Below, one piece after another: positions 12,053-24,632 of a stretch of DNA of 64,000 bases. Positions within the stretch are counted from its first letter, which is position 1, and each line of letters starts with the position of its first letter. Both the position numbers and the translations under genes were made by a program. The notes beneath the pieces are model-generated. The model saw only the letters and a program-made list of their open reading frames with translations, was not told the DNA's origin and did not search any database. Source of the DNA: Tetrahymena thermophila SB210 (taxonomy: Eukaryota; Ciliophora; Oligohymenophorea; Hymenostomatida; Tetrahymenidae); the NCBI RefSeq assembly GCF_000189635.1, contig NW_002476011.1, positions 1 to 64,000 on the forward strand, written 5' to 3'.

Positions 12053-15000
12053 ATGACAAATTATTTATACTTTTTGATTTTTGTAATCAAATCAATTTTA
12101 AGCAAGTAGATTCTTGAAAATTCTATCATTCTTTAGTAAGATTCTAAACAGTATGCTTGCTTTGCTTAAAACACTTATGACTCTTTCAGTGGTGTAAGCT
12201 TATTTAAGAATTTTTAAAGCGATATTTAAAGCTTAGCAATAACAGGATGGGTATTTTTAAATGGCTTTGGCCCTGTTGCAAATTCAATAGTTTAAATTAA
12301 AGAATAAAACAATTAAATTCTAGACTTTACTTATGTCTCAAACGCAATGTTTGTTACAAGATATTTTACAGAGGATGATAAGCAATATACTTTTAATGTT
12401 AAAATAAATACATGGTATTATTTTATAGTATTTCTTTAAAAAATTGAATTAAGTGGAAGTTTTTAATATAATCTTCAAATTTAAGTTTTCTATTCAAGCG
12501 ACAACATTAACATAAATCAGTATACAATTACTTAGCAAGCAGAAAGTACTGATGTTTAATTTGATAAATCAAAATTATTACTTAATATAGGTGGGTCTGA
12601 CATTTTTAGTTAATGTTGTTGTTAGCTGTAACTTGTTTATTTGTTTTGGAATCTGTAAATGACTGATTTAGATATTTTTGGTATACTAAATGATCCCTCT
12701 TCAGGATATTACTAACAAATTTATTCTATTGATTTTTTTGGATAATTAAGTGGTTCAAACTATATATTTAACTAAGGCTTTTATTAAGATAAAATTGATG
12801 TAATATACCTTAATTAAGATCCTTCAAAACTATATTCAAATCAATATTTTGCCTTTGATACTTTTATTTCTGAAGCAAAAGGATTCACATTTTCTTTTTA
12901 TTTTAGAATGCTAGAAACTTCAAGCTTAATAAATTAAATAATGATAGTATAAAGTAATGGCAAATATATTTAGCTAAATGTAAATCCTAATAATTAAATA
13001 TTTATCTTATAGTAAAGTAGTGAAGCTCCTTATTTATTATAAACTGTTTAGCAGAATTAATGGGTTCAAGTAATATTTGTTTTCTAGCTTAAGTTAAATG
13101 CATAAATTTTTGTTTTAGTGTCATTAGGCACAGACTAAAGAACATATAAATGTGAAAATTAAAACAATTAATATTTCGATTATTTTACTATCTAATTTGG
13201 AGACAGTGTACTACATAACAAGTTTTAAATAGCTTATATAAATCTTTTTGAAGGAACTTTATTATCATAATCTCAAGAATGCAAATACTAAATTCATCTG
13301 ATTGATTCTATCAAATGTTTACAATGCAACCAAAATTATCTTTTAGATGTATAAAACGGTTATACATGTGTGCCATAAATGAACTTTTCATCTTCTATTA
13401 TTGGAGTTAAAGATTAAATGACTCCTCATATATACTGCAGCGGAGATCTTATTTAAGATCAATAATCAAACAAATGCGTATGTAGGAGATAGCATTATTT
13501 AAAGAATGGAATCTGCTATAGATGTCCTCTTTACTGTGATGGATGTGTTGATTAAAATACTTGTTTAAAAGGGGGTGATAATAGAATAAATGGAGTATGC
13601 TAAACTGGAAATTTTGATGATGGATTTTCTTGTTTATAAATAGGAAATTATTACTTTATCCCTACCAATACTAACCGAGTTTTTTCAGTAACTAATCTAA
13701 ATTTTGATCCTGAGTGCAATTAAGAAGTTAATTTGTAGTAATTTGTTTATGGAATTATAAATGATAGTTTGATTTTAAATGAAAATGACTCATTTTTCTA
13801 TGGTTTTACTATGCTTCAGAACACTCCTTCATAACCAGATTCTGTAATTTCTTACTTCAAAAATAATGGGTAAATTGCCTTTTCAATAAGATATAGTAAA
13901 GTAAATTAATGGGAGTACATTTAATTTGTAGATTATAACAATGCTGTCCTGTTAAAGTACAGATTTAATTCTTAATTTTAGTTTTGGATTGGAATTTGGA
14001 CAAATATGCAAAAAGTAATTTTTTACTTATACAATTATGGAATTTATTTCGCATAAACAATATTACTAGGATTAAGTCCATAATATAACCAACCATAGAT
14101 CTGTATAGGGCCTTGTAAAATTCCTTCCTTACCATATTTTTGTGGGTCTATGTTTGACTCCAAGGCTACTATTATAATAAATTTAAAACCTCCAAATAAT
14201 TAGCTTTAAACAGATTAACAAATTTTTAACTTAATGACACCTTTTAATTAAGTTATAAATTATTTTATCTTTGATGAAAAAGACCCAAATAATTTAACTA
14301 AAACACTAGACTAAATTACTTAAACTTATTTGCTAACATATACAGCTGGTGTTTAACAAAATGATAAATTTAAAGGATTTGCTTACTCTAAAAACTTTAA
14401 TGGTTAAGTATAAATTAATTTTGAGCATTTTGTATCTTTTTCTTGCTCGATTTATATTAGCGTTAACTAAAAAAGAAATTACTTTCAAAGTATAGGTTTT
14501 TTTAAGGTTTTATTTGTCCCTCACGAGTCTCTTTAATCCTCTCTTATATAAATTTGCAATTTTAATATTTGTTTGTCAACTTAAAAGTGCATGATATAAT
14601 TCTAAACTATCAGCTAATTATTAATAATTCATAGGCTTAAATGTAAATATTGCAATGATATAAACTCTTAAGAATTTACTGTAGTTATTAACTACTGCTA
14701 AGAGACACTAACTTTTTAATAATAATTTACTCATACCACATAAACTTAACTCAATATCGGAGTAGCATAAACTGATGATGTCATATACTTTAACTACCTA
14801 AAATATTATCAAGAAAATGGATTTTTTTATTTGAGCTATGATTTAACTGATAAGTGCTTTATTTATATAAATCTAAGTTAAATGAAATGTATTTATCCAA
14901 AATAGAATTATTATTTTTTAGGTGATTAGATTTTATCATTATAAGAATGTATAGGGAAGAGCTATTATGGAAATTATGTATATTAAATTAATGAATATTC

Positions 15001-17296
15001 AAGGGAATGTATTTAGACTTAATTAAGTAGTTAACTTTGTGTATAAATTGATTATGAAACAAATTAATGTCTAAAATGCAAGGATAATCTCAAAAGTAAA
15101 GAATCATTTTGTTTAAGCTGTATTGATCGGTATTTTTTAGATAAATCAAATTAATGTAAACCTTGCCATTTTAAATGTGTTAAATGCAAAGACTTTTATG
15201 ATAATTGCTTGATTTGTAAGTATTTAAATAGCTAAAGACCTCCTATTTGTGATTGCTTTCCATCATAATTTTTAAATAGTAATTAGTAGTGCATAAATTG
15301 TTCAAAGAAGTGTTTAAATTGTTAAGACAGTCCAGATAAATGTACTTAATGCAATAATAGAAGAGTTATTCCTCCAGCTTGTAACTGTAATGAAAAATTT
15401 TATTTATAAAACGAAAACTGCGATGATATAATTTGTGATATTCAATGCCAAACTTGTTAGTATTAATCTAGCTAATGCTTGTTGTGCAAATAAGGGAGAG
15501 AAAATCCACCTTAATGCAGTTGCCTAACTAATTATTACCCAAATATAAATGGAGATTGCCTTCCTTGCTAATAAAATTAATACTTTGATTCATAAACATA
15601 GTCTTGTAAAGATTGTGATAAAAAGTGTAGTTAATGCTAAAAATTTAAAGATTTTTGTACTGAGTGCTAATCAAACATGTATCTTTAAAATAATTAATGC
15701 CTATGTTTAGAGGGAAGTAGTGCTTATTACTAAGGATAATATACTTGCCTACAAAATATGAAAGTAAATTTAGAAATAAAGCTCATAGATAACTAGTATT
15801 ATTTATAATTCACTTTTGAAAAAAATATCATATAAATTAATTTTTAAATATTAGATATAAAGAATATAATATCTATACATTTTTCTTAAATTCCTGAAGA
15901 TTTCTACTCTCTTTCATATTTTTAAAGTACTGAAAACTAATTATTGATAAAAATTAATATTAATTAAAGCTTTTAAACATTGTAAGGAAGTGTATAGATA
16001 TTATAGCCTTATTTGTTTGTTGATATTTCTATGAAATATGTCTTAAGCAGTATTTATCAAACAAACCCATTTCAAATAAAGTTAGGTCCGTTTATGCTTA
16101 CTAAAGAATATCTATAATAATAATTCTTTGATACATTACTAAAATCTGTTTAGAGTGTTGACTAAAATTTTATAAATGTCCTTTAATAATTTTAGATAGT
16201 GTTCTATTTTTTAAACACTGTCTAACCTACAGCGATGATACTTCTATTTAATACTTAGCTTCCTCCAAATTTTTATAAATTATGCTAATTATTTGGAGCA
16301 TTTGTATTTCCATTTGTCCCTGACTATTAAATACAAAATTATAAAAACACATTTTAGTTATTTGGCTTGGTCTTATCAAACAAAGATATTTAACCAAGTA
16401 GCAATAAGATATTAAATAGATTAGGGTTTAGTAACAGCTTATTGGTAAATATGCAATTAATTTTTCTAAAATAGATAGTTATTTCTTTTATTGCATTAAT
16501 TGTAATTTTAATTAAATTCAAGCATTTCTAATTATAAAAGAGTAAAAAATCCAATTTACAAAAACTAAGTAATTTTTAAAATATTCTATTCAATAAATTT
16601 ATAGAAGAAAGTGAAATTAATTTTCTATTAACTTTATTATCAATTTTCTGTCAATTTGAAGATTTATAGCAAGACCTTTGGAGCATTAGGTATGGAATAT
16701 ACTTAACTGGTTTGCAAATAATTCTTATAGTAACATAAGCTCTTTTTATATTAAGAAATTTAATTAAAAATAAAAGTTTTTAAAGTATAAAAGTATTTAC
16801 TTCTAGAATAAATAATAACCATAAATATCTATCAAAATACTATTTCTATATCCAAATGTTGAAGAAATACCTTGTTTTATTTATTAAATTTTACATGTAT
16901 GATAATTATACTTTTGTTGGCATAGCAGTATCTCTAATATTTTTAATATCTGGTATATTATCATATATTTAATAGCCATACAAAAATTCATTTACTAGAT
17001 ATTTAAAAATATTTGGGGAATTAATACTATCTGTACTTTGGATTATATTGATACTGATAAGAAAAACAGAAGATTAATTTCAATAAAATTACTTGATTAG
17101 CTCTGATTTATTAAATAAATATCTTACTTATGGATCAGTAGCTTCTATTATGGTGATTGTATTTAATTTTTTATTTTTATTAGAGTTACTATCACCTTTA
17201 GCAAGATATTTTTACAGTATAATACTTGCTTTAAGGAAAAAATAAGAGTAAAGTACAAAAAGTAATTAACTTAAAAAAAGTATATTAAACATATGA
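12053..17296 (+). CDS. Array gene A: giant Cys-rich multi-pass surface protein
   Basis: Single exon, 1747 aa, TGA at 17294-17296. Signal peptide in residues 1-17. First lectin/LamG-like region begins near AITGWVFL (about 63); the second is at about 270-400. Cysteines follow at 408-441; the signature module lies at nt 13523-13633 (CPLYCDGC ... GNFDDGFSC). A further beta region holds the C-x-G-x-C pair CIGPC (about 682). A CxxC array fills 985-1230, with furin/EGF-like spacing and the recurrent NPPQC turn. A beta domain at 1236-1380 precedes the membrane block, with hydrophobic segments near 1382, 1462, 1553, 1606-1645, 1655 and 1696-1718 and the loop QQPYKN. It ends only about 25 residues after the last segment. 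With C it is the most diverged member. Extracellular binding is inferred; no ligand or enzyme motif is visible. Confidence 0.9.
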
Positions 17297-18554
17297 AATT
17301 TGCTATTTCAATAAAACAATAGCAATTAAGTAAAAATTATTAAAATATTTCCTATTTATTTCGATAATAGATATTATATCCTAGATGCTTTAGGATTACA
17401 CATATTTCCTATACTAATATTATTGAGTAATTTCTTAAAATTAATAATTTAGAATATCTTTTGTAAATTATACAAATATTTCTTATTATTTCTTTTATTA
17501 TGGTATGTAAATTAATATTTAAATTAAAAATATTGATATTAATTATTTGTTATAAAAAATCCGTTAATTAATTATATTTAGACAAAATTTGTATTAAAAT
17601 ATTTTAAATACATCTTTAGTTTTAGAAATCTTATTTAATAAATATAATATTAAAAATATACAAAAAAGAAACAAATTTAATAAAATATAAAAAAGGTATT
17701 TCATATGTAATTTAAATAATTGTAAGGTAAGTAAATTGTATTTCCTTTATTGTTTGTCCAATATATAATTAGCATTTTGTTGTAAATATTAAAATAAAGT
17801 TAATATTCAATATTTATGGTTGCTTAATAATTAAAAATATTTAATGACAAATAAATTATCTTGAAGGTTTTTAGAAATCTATAATTTTATGTATTAGTTG
17901 TCATTCAAAAACAAAGAAATTAGATTTTTTCTGAATGAATCTATTCTGTTTACTCTAAATTTTGTATTACTTTATATGTTTTTACAAGTAACTTTTTCAA
18001 ATAAAATTCCTAACAAATTTAATGTAAATTAAAAATAGTAATTTGTTTAAAAACAATCAAATAAAATATAAGAAGCATCAGAAATTTACTGATCATCATT
18101 AAACAAAAAGTTTTATTTGAGAATTTCCTATTTACATTTTTTAATAAGATAAATATATTTTTCTTTTTTCTTTTTATTTTATCACTGTAATATTAATAAT
18201 AAACTTATATATGGGTTTTAAAATTTATTAATATGATTGTTTTAAAAAATATTTTTACAATTTTTATATTTTTACAGGCAATTATTCAAAAATATTTATT
18301 AATTTAGAATTTAATTTTTATATGAATTGATTTATTCTACTAACTATTATGATTTATTTTTATTTTTGATTATTATAATTCCATATTTGTCATTTGAAGA
18401 TGTATATTTTCTTATTTACTTTTAGCAAATAATAGATAGTCCTAGCAATCATGTTTTTATAAAGAAAAAGAAAGAAATTATAATACTTTGTATTATTTAT
18501 TATTAATTTTTTAATTAAAAAATAAGCATTAATCAAAAATTAAAAAAATTAATT
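17297..18554. other. Intergenic A-B
   Basis: 1258 bp of A+T-rich sequence. A 77-codon open frame at 17705-17938 is within chance length when TGA is the only stop. Nothing else was seen. Confidence 0.6.
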
Positions 18555-21500
18555 ATGAAAAAGCAAACGAATTTTATCATTTTAGTATAAATGTTTTTCT
18601 TAATAAAATCAATTTATCCTAAAAACTACTTCTAATTGAATTATGATGTAAAGTTTTAATAGTCACGCATTGCTAATACACATTAGCTAATTCAAGGAAG
18701 CATTATATTTGCAGAGTCTGATTCTACTTAATCCTATGTGAGTTAACTTTCAATATCAGGGTGGTTTTTTATGAGATATTTCTATGCTAACACTTTCAAT
18801 ATTTTTACTATTTCACAAATATAATAGGAAGTTCTTAGCGTATCTTATAATAGTAGTAATCCTTATTAGATTAAATAAGTATTATTATCTTCTTTTAATG
18901 ACATTTAGAGTGGTATTCCTTTAATCAATAATTAATGGTATTTAATTACATCTTAGATAAATATCTAAAATAGTTAAATTTCTTCGGAAACTTATTTTCA
19001 CTAATATGGATAATTATTTTATGCAAGCTTAGTTTCCTAATCTTATTCTTTTAGCTAGCTTTTATTTAAGTAAGATTTAGCAATTGAATTAGGTAACTCT
19101 AAAGTTTATGGTGTAATTGAATCTCCTTTCTATTATAAATATGTTTATTTTTACTGGGATTCTAATATTAGTATCAGTAATATATCAAACTATATGGATG
19201 ATTATACTGCTCTTCAAACCTAGTTAGTATGGAATTTTGACTTCTTCTATACTAAAGCTAATCCTAAGACTTATTTTAATGTAGCTAAATAAATGAAGAT
19301 ATATCCATCTAATTATGATACAGGTGATTCTTAAATTCTACTTGTAAAATAAGGAACGGTATTTAAAACAGATTACGTTAATCCTCTTGAATTTGGAGGA
19401 TTAGTTGTTACTTTCCACTTTAAAATATCTTCTCTTTAGTTCGCAAATTTAAAATTATTTTAAATAGTAAATAACTAAGTGTAAATTAGTATATCCTTAG
19501 ATTCTTCTTAAAATATATACTTAAATACATAATAAATTTAAGGAGTTTAATATGATAAATGGAATTAAATCACTCTTATAGTTAAGACTTTAATACTAAA
19601 TCAGGTTTACCTAATTGTAAACACACTACAAAATCAAGCTTAAAATATATCTTTTAATTAGCAATTTTTACTTGGATAGCTTTAATTTGGAGATTTGTAA
19701 AACACATCAGATATCTAATTTAGTCACATTAGATATTACAAAGGAACCTTTCTCACTTCTAACGAAGGAAATTGTTTATTATAAAATTCTAGAAACACTG
19801 TTTCTTGTATAATTTGTTAATCTGGTTTTTTTATAAACTACCAAAGTAGTTTAACTTGCTCATCTTAAATATTGCCTAGCATTGATGTTAATAAAGATAA
19901 TATAATTGATTGGAATGAAAATTTTTAGAGTTGCCCTAAAGGTATGGTATATGATCCTATTTCATATCAATGTAATTGCATGAATCAATTCTACCTTTAA
20001 AGTAATAATACATGTGCAAAATGTCCAAGCTACTGTGATGGGTGTATTAACTAATAGACCTGCATTTAGTAAGATCCATAACGATTGGCAAATGGCATAT
20101 GTCAGAATGGGTATTTTGATGATGGGTATTCTTGTATTACCTAAAAACTTACTATCTTCAGCTAAAAAAATATCTTGAAAACATTCTAAGTACCTAATCT
20201 GAATCCCATTTGTTCACAATCAATAAACCCTACTGATTACACATTAAATGATAGTTCTCTAAAATTATCATCATTTGATTCTTACTCTTTTTTATTTAGT
20301 TTTACATATTAGTTTATTGATAAAATAAGCAACTCATCTATTGCAATTTTTAGAGATGGAATGAATGAAATTTTTACTTTCTCTTTTGATCTAATCTCAA
20401 ATATTTCCTATTTAAATTTTGAAGTATACGGATAAGTTAAATACAGGGCTATTATAAATTCTAATTAAACCGTTTGGATTAATTTGTGGACTGATTTAAA
20501 TTCAGTGACTATGTTAATTTAATCTTGTTCTTTATTTTTTCATACTACTATTAATGTCGATCTTAAAATTAAATTGACAAACCCATCTTTTTGTTTAGGT
20601 CCTTGCAAATCTTTTTATCATCAAGGATATTTATGTGGAAATATTTAGGATAGGCCTTTGATATTTATCTAAAATATAACAAACCCAATTTATGATTTGA
20701 TAAGTTTGCAGATGTTTTTATCAAGCACTGTAATTAATGTTGCTTTATTTAAAATTAGCTTGTTTTTAGATTTATCATAAATTTATTAAAATTAACTTCA
20801 ATCCAACCCTTCTTTGACTATAAATTTTTAAAACACACCTGTTATATTACATAAATTAAAAGGTTATGGATTTAATAAGTAAGTAAATGCAATCATTCAA
20901 AATATTAATATTTCAGGTTATTATTGGATATCCTTTTATTGCACAATTCTTCCAGTTGTTATCAATTCTTAAGTATCATTACTATCTTATACTTTGAATG
21001 GAGGTAATGTTGAGTATTTTCTTGTTCCTAATGGATAAAAAATATTAATAAGAATTTGTTTCATAACATAGTGCATAGATTCAAAATATTCTATGTTAAG
21101 CCTTAATGAAAGCAATAGTTTATTTATTTTAATGAGAAATCAAAGCTCTTTTTCTGCTGGAGTTTTTTTTATTGAGTTTGATGTGATATGCAATTATCTT
21201 AGAGAATAAATTTAGTTTTTGAATAAATTTTTTAACACCAATATACCAACTATTAATCTGAATATAGGACTTTAAACATAAGATACTGATGATTTTTTAT
21301 TCTATCTAAATTTAATTAATATAGACAAAGGTGATGGCTTGTACTACTTTGATTATAATCCAAATTAAGATTGCTTTATATTCTAGCAAATAGACTAAAT
21401 GAATTGCATTTATTATAAAAATAACTTAATAAAATATTAAGATAAATAAATAACTATTCAATAATGCTTAAGTTTTAATGATAATAATCCATTTACGTTT

Positions 21501-23720
21501 TTTATTGCTAATCTTTAGACAAAAGAATGCTAAAATACTCATTAATAATTTCCTGGTTGCCTAAACGTAGATTTTGTTAATAATACTCTTTAATGTGTAT
21601 AATGCATAAAAGATAATACTGACCCACTGAATAACTGTTAGTGCTTAGAAGGTTTTTATTATGATAATTAAAGATAACTTTGTCTTTAATGTGATATAAT
21701 TTGCTAAGCATGCGAAGGTAGTAAGAGTAATTGTACTAAATGTAAGTAGGAAAATCAAGTAATTCCTTCATGTAATTGTCTTTTAACAAATCAATTTTTG
21801 AATTAAAGTTTTGAATGCTAGCAATGCTCTTAAAAATGTGATTCTTGCTTAAAAACTTAAGATTTTTGTTTGATATGCTCAAACTATAGGATAAATCCAC
21901 CTGAATGCAACTGTGATTATGATAAATTTATGGAAATCAATGGTATATGTACCTAAATTGTGTGTGATAAATCATGTGATAAATGCTAATTTGACATTTC
22001 AAATTAAAGTATAACTTGCTTAAAATGTAAAACAGGGAGAGAAAATCCTCCATAATGCACTTGTTTGTAAAATTATGAGGAAAATAGTGATGGTAGCTGT
22101 TCTCAATAAAAATGCAATTTAGGTTATTAATATGACTCAAACACTAAAAATTGTATTGTAATAGGTTGCCCTGTTGGGAAATCCTTGACTATTTTAAATA
22201 ATTAAAAACTTTGCTTAGAAAATATGGATGTAAGTTTATCAGTTTCCTTAAATACAAGTAATTAATATATACTTTAATTTAGGTTTGATTAAACTATTTA
22301 ACAACTTGATATTAAATACCAATAAAATATTAGCAGTCTAATATAATTAAGCTTTTCTGAAATTTAAGATAACTTTTATAATTTAAGTGATCCATTTATT
22401 AAAGAAAATACTCTTTTTGTTAAATTAACTATCAATCATAGCTTTTATGCACAGCAAGGATATATCTTATTTTTAGATAATACAAAATTCGTTAGTACTT
22501 CATAACAATTTGTACTAAATTAAATTTATACAAAAAAACAAATTTAATTTGAAATAGGTCCATTCCTACTTGAAGAAAGTACTTTAGCTAATAAAATGGC
22601 TGATCAAGCAATAGACTATTTTAAAAACTAAAATTAAGATACCTTGAGATTTTTTTAAAGCTTTTAAATAATTTTGTATATTTTAAATACAGTATAACCC
22701 TCAGTACTTTTCTTGCTGCTGAAAGCTTAATTACCCCCTAATCTCTATAAATTTTATTAAATGATTGGATTGTTGATATACCCAGATGTGGTAGATTATT
22801 AATCTACAAATTTTAAGTAAGAATTTGAATTATTCTATATGGATTTGAACTCTACAGAAGTTTACTAATCTGGCAACATAATATTTAAAAAATTAGGATT
22901 TTCTAATAGCTTTTTAATAAATGTTTAAATCATAATAATCAAGTATTTATTCCTTTTTTTGTTGATTATAATTACTTCAGCAATAATATAATAAAATATT
23001 CATTAGCTAAAATACAGTAAATTTTTATAGAAATTTCAATCTATAAATTAAATTGCAAAATAAAGAATTAATTCAGAAAATGATTCAAATTTGCTGATGG
23101 TTATTCAATCAATTATGGTTTAGTTTACATTTTTAGACTAATAAAGTTGGGCAGTAAGATATGGTTATTATTTAGCAATACTTTTTCTTCTTCTTCATTT
23201 TATATCATTTTATTAGAATTTTAAATATATAAACGGGATATAAAAATATTAAGAGTAAGATTATTCATTTTAATTTGTTGAAAGACTATAAAATTAAAAC
23301 AGCAAATCAAATAAATATTATTTCTTAAGTTAACTAACTAAAAAATATTTAGTTTTGATTATATTATTTTCTTTTGTAGAGTTCCCCATCATATCTTGCA
23401 TATTAAATGCAGTAGTCTTTATTATTTCAGCAACTTTAACATATTTGCAGAAGCCTTATAAGAATTGCCTAAGCAGATACATTAAACTAATTGGTGAAAT
23501 TATTATGTCTGTTTGTTGGTTTATTCATATATTTATTGTAATATAAGAATATAAGATGGTTAAGTTGACAACATTAGATCCAAATGATTTAAACTAATAT
23601 TTAAGATATGGAGAAATAGTCATCATACTGCTAATTATATTTAATATTTTGTTTTTAATAGAATTATTTGCTTAGCTAGCTTATTTATTATAAATATTAA
23701 TTGCAAAAATTAAAAAATGA
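18555..23720 (+). CDS. Array gene B: giant Cys-rich multi-pass surface protein
   Basis: Single exon, 1721 aa, the shortest complete member; TGA at 23718-23720. Signal peptide in the first 22 residues or so (IILVQMFFLIKSI). First beta region with SISGWFFM at about 66; the second starts with GGLVVTFHFK (about 281). Signature module at nt 20022-20135 (CPSYCDGC to GYFDDGYSC). The CLGPC pair is near 682, the CxxC array at about 989-1203, and the juxtamembrane beta domain at 1223-1370. Membrane segments run from about 1371 (IILYILNTVQPS), through GFSNSFLINV, to QKPYKNCLSRYIK and a final segment; the protein ends at once after it (AKIKK), so there is almost no cytoplasmic tail. It is closest to D and E in sequence order and wording (VWNFDFFYTKANP shared), so it is probably the nearest outgroup of that pair. 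Confidence 0.9.
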
Positions 23721-24632
23721 GCAAATTAATTTATAATAAAATAATTAGAGGTGTGTGTTGATTAAAATTAATGTTTTTATTTAGTGTCCTAATTCAAATT
23801 GTCCTTTAAAATAAAATTTTATTTAATAAAGTTTAATTTAAATAACATATTTAAAGATTGTTTATCAATTCAATTTAAATATTTCTCTTTACTGTATACT
23901 CTCATTAATTAAGACCCATATTTATAAAAGTAAAATATTTTTGAATTAAGACTTTATTTTTTTACTAAAAATTTTAATTTAAAATAATATTTTTTAGAAA
24001 AATTTAGATTTACAATAAAATATTTTTGAATTGAATTCAATATTATTTTTGGTTCTTTATCTAATGATATTTCTTTTATTGAATTAATTTTCATTTTTAT
24101 TCAAAATAAAAAAATTAGAAAAAAAGTGTATGTGCTTAGCTTAAATTTTTTAAACTAATCCATACAATTATTTTTAATTTGAAAATTTGGAAAAAATAAA
24201 TTATTGATTGGATTTAGTTTAAGAAATGTTGAACTGGGTTTGTATACTTTTTTTCTAATTTTGGGTAAGACTAATTTTTCTTGCTCATTTATAAAAAGAC
24301 TTGTATTATGTGTATTAGAATTTCACCTAAAATTAGTCACGACCTGCAGATTTTAAAATGGGGCAATAAAAGTAAAATAAAATAAAATGATGAAAGCATT
24401 AGTAATTAATATCATAATTAGATTTCTCATTTGCATTGAAATTTTTTCTTATTTAAATTTTTCTTATTTTTTAATGTAAACAAAAATCAATTATTAATTT
24501 TTTGATAAAACCTATTCGTTGATATTTAATAGTATCGAATTTATTTACCATAAATTAAATAGCGCCAAAAAGGAAAAATATATGTAAAATAAATAAAAAG
24601 CTGATTAATTTTAAAACAAAAGAATTGATTTA
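23721..24632. other. Intergenic B-C
   Basis: 912 bp, A+T-rich. A short GC-richer patch around 24335-24365 (CACGACCTGCAG, GGGGC) stands out but does not fold like a tRNA. A block near 23895-23915 (ACTGTA..CTCATTAATTAAG) resembles one downstream of gene E at about 46625-46648. Confidence 0.5.

Noticed and set aside
17705-17938. 77-codon open frame in the A-B gap
   Set aside because: With TGA as the only stop and this base composition, frames of 60-80 codons arise by chance. Composition is like the surrounding spacer and no motif is recognisable.
21937-22140. Minus-strand short ORF inside gene B
   Set aside because: It is the antisense shadow of the Cys array of gene B; coding evidence is entirely on the plus strand.
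24335-24365. tRNA or small structured RNA in the GC-richer patch after gene B
   Set aside because: No cloverleaf arms or tRNA box motifs could be placed; the patch is too short.
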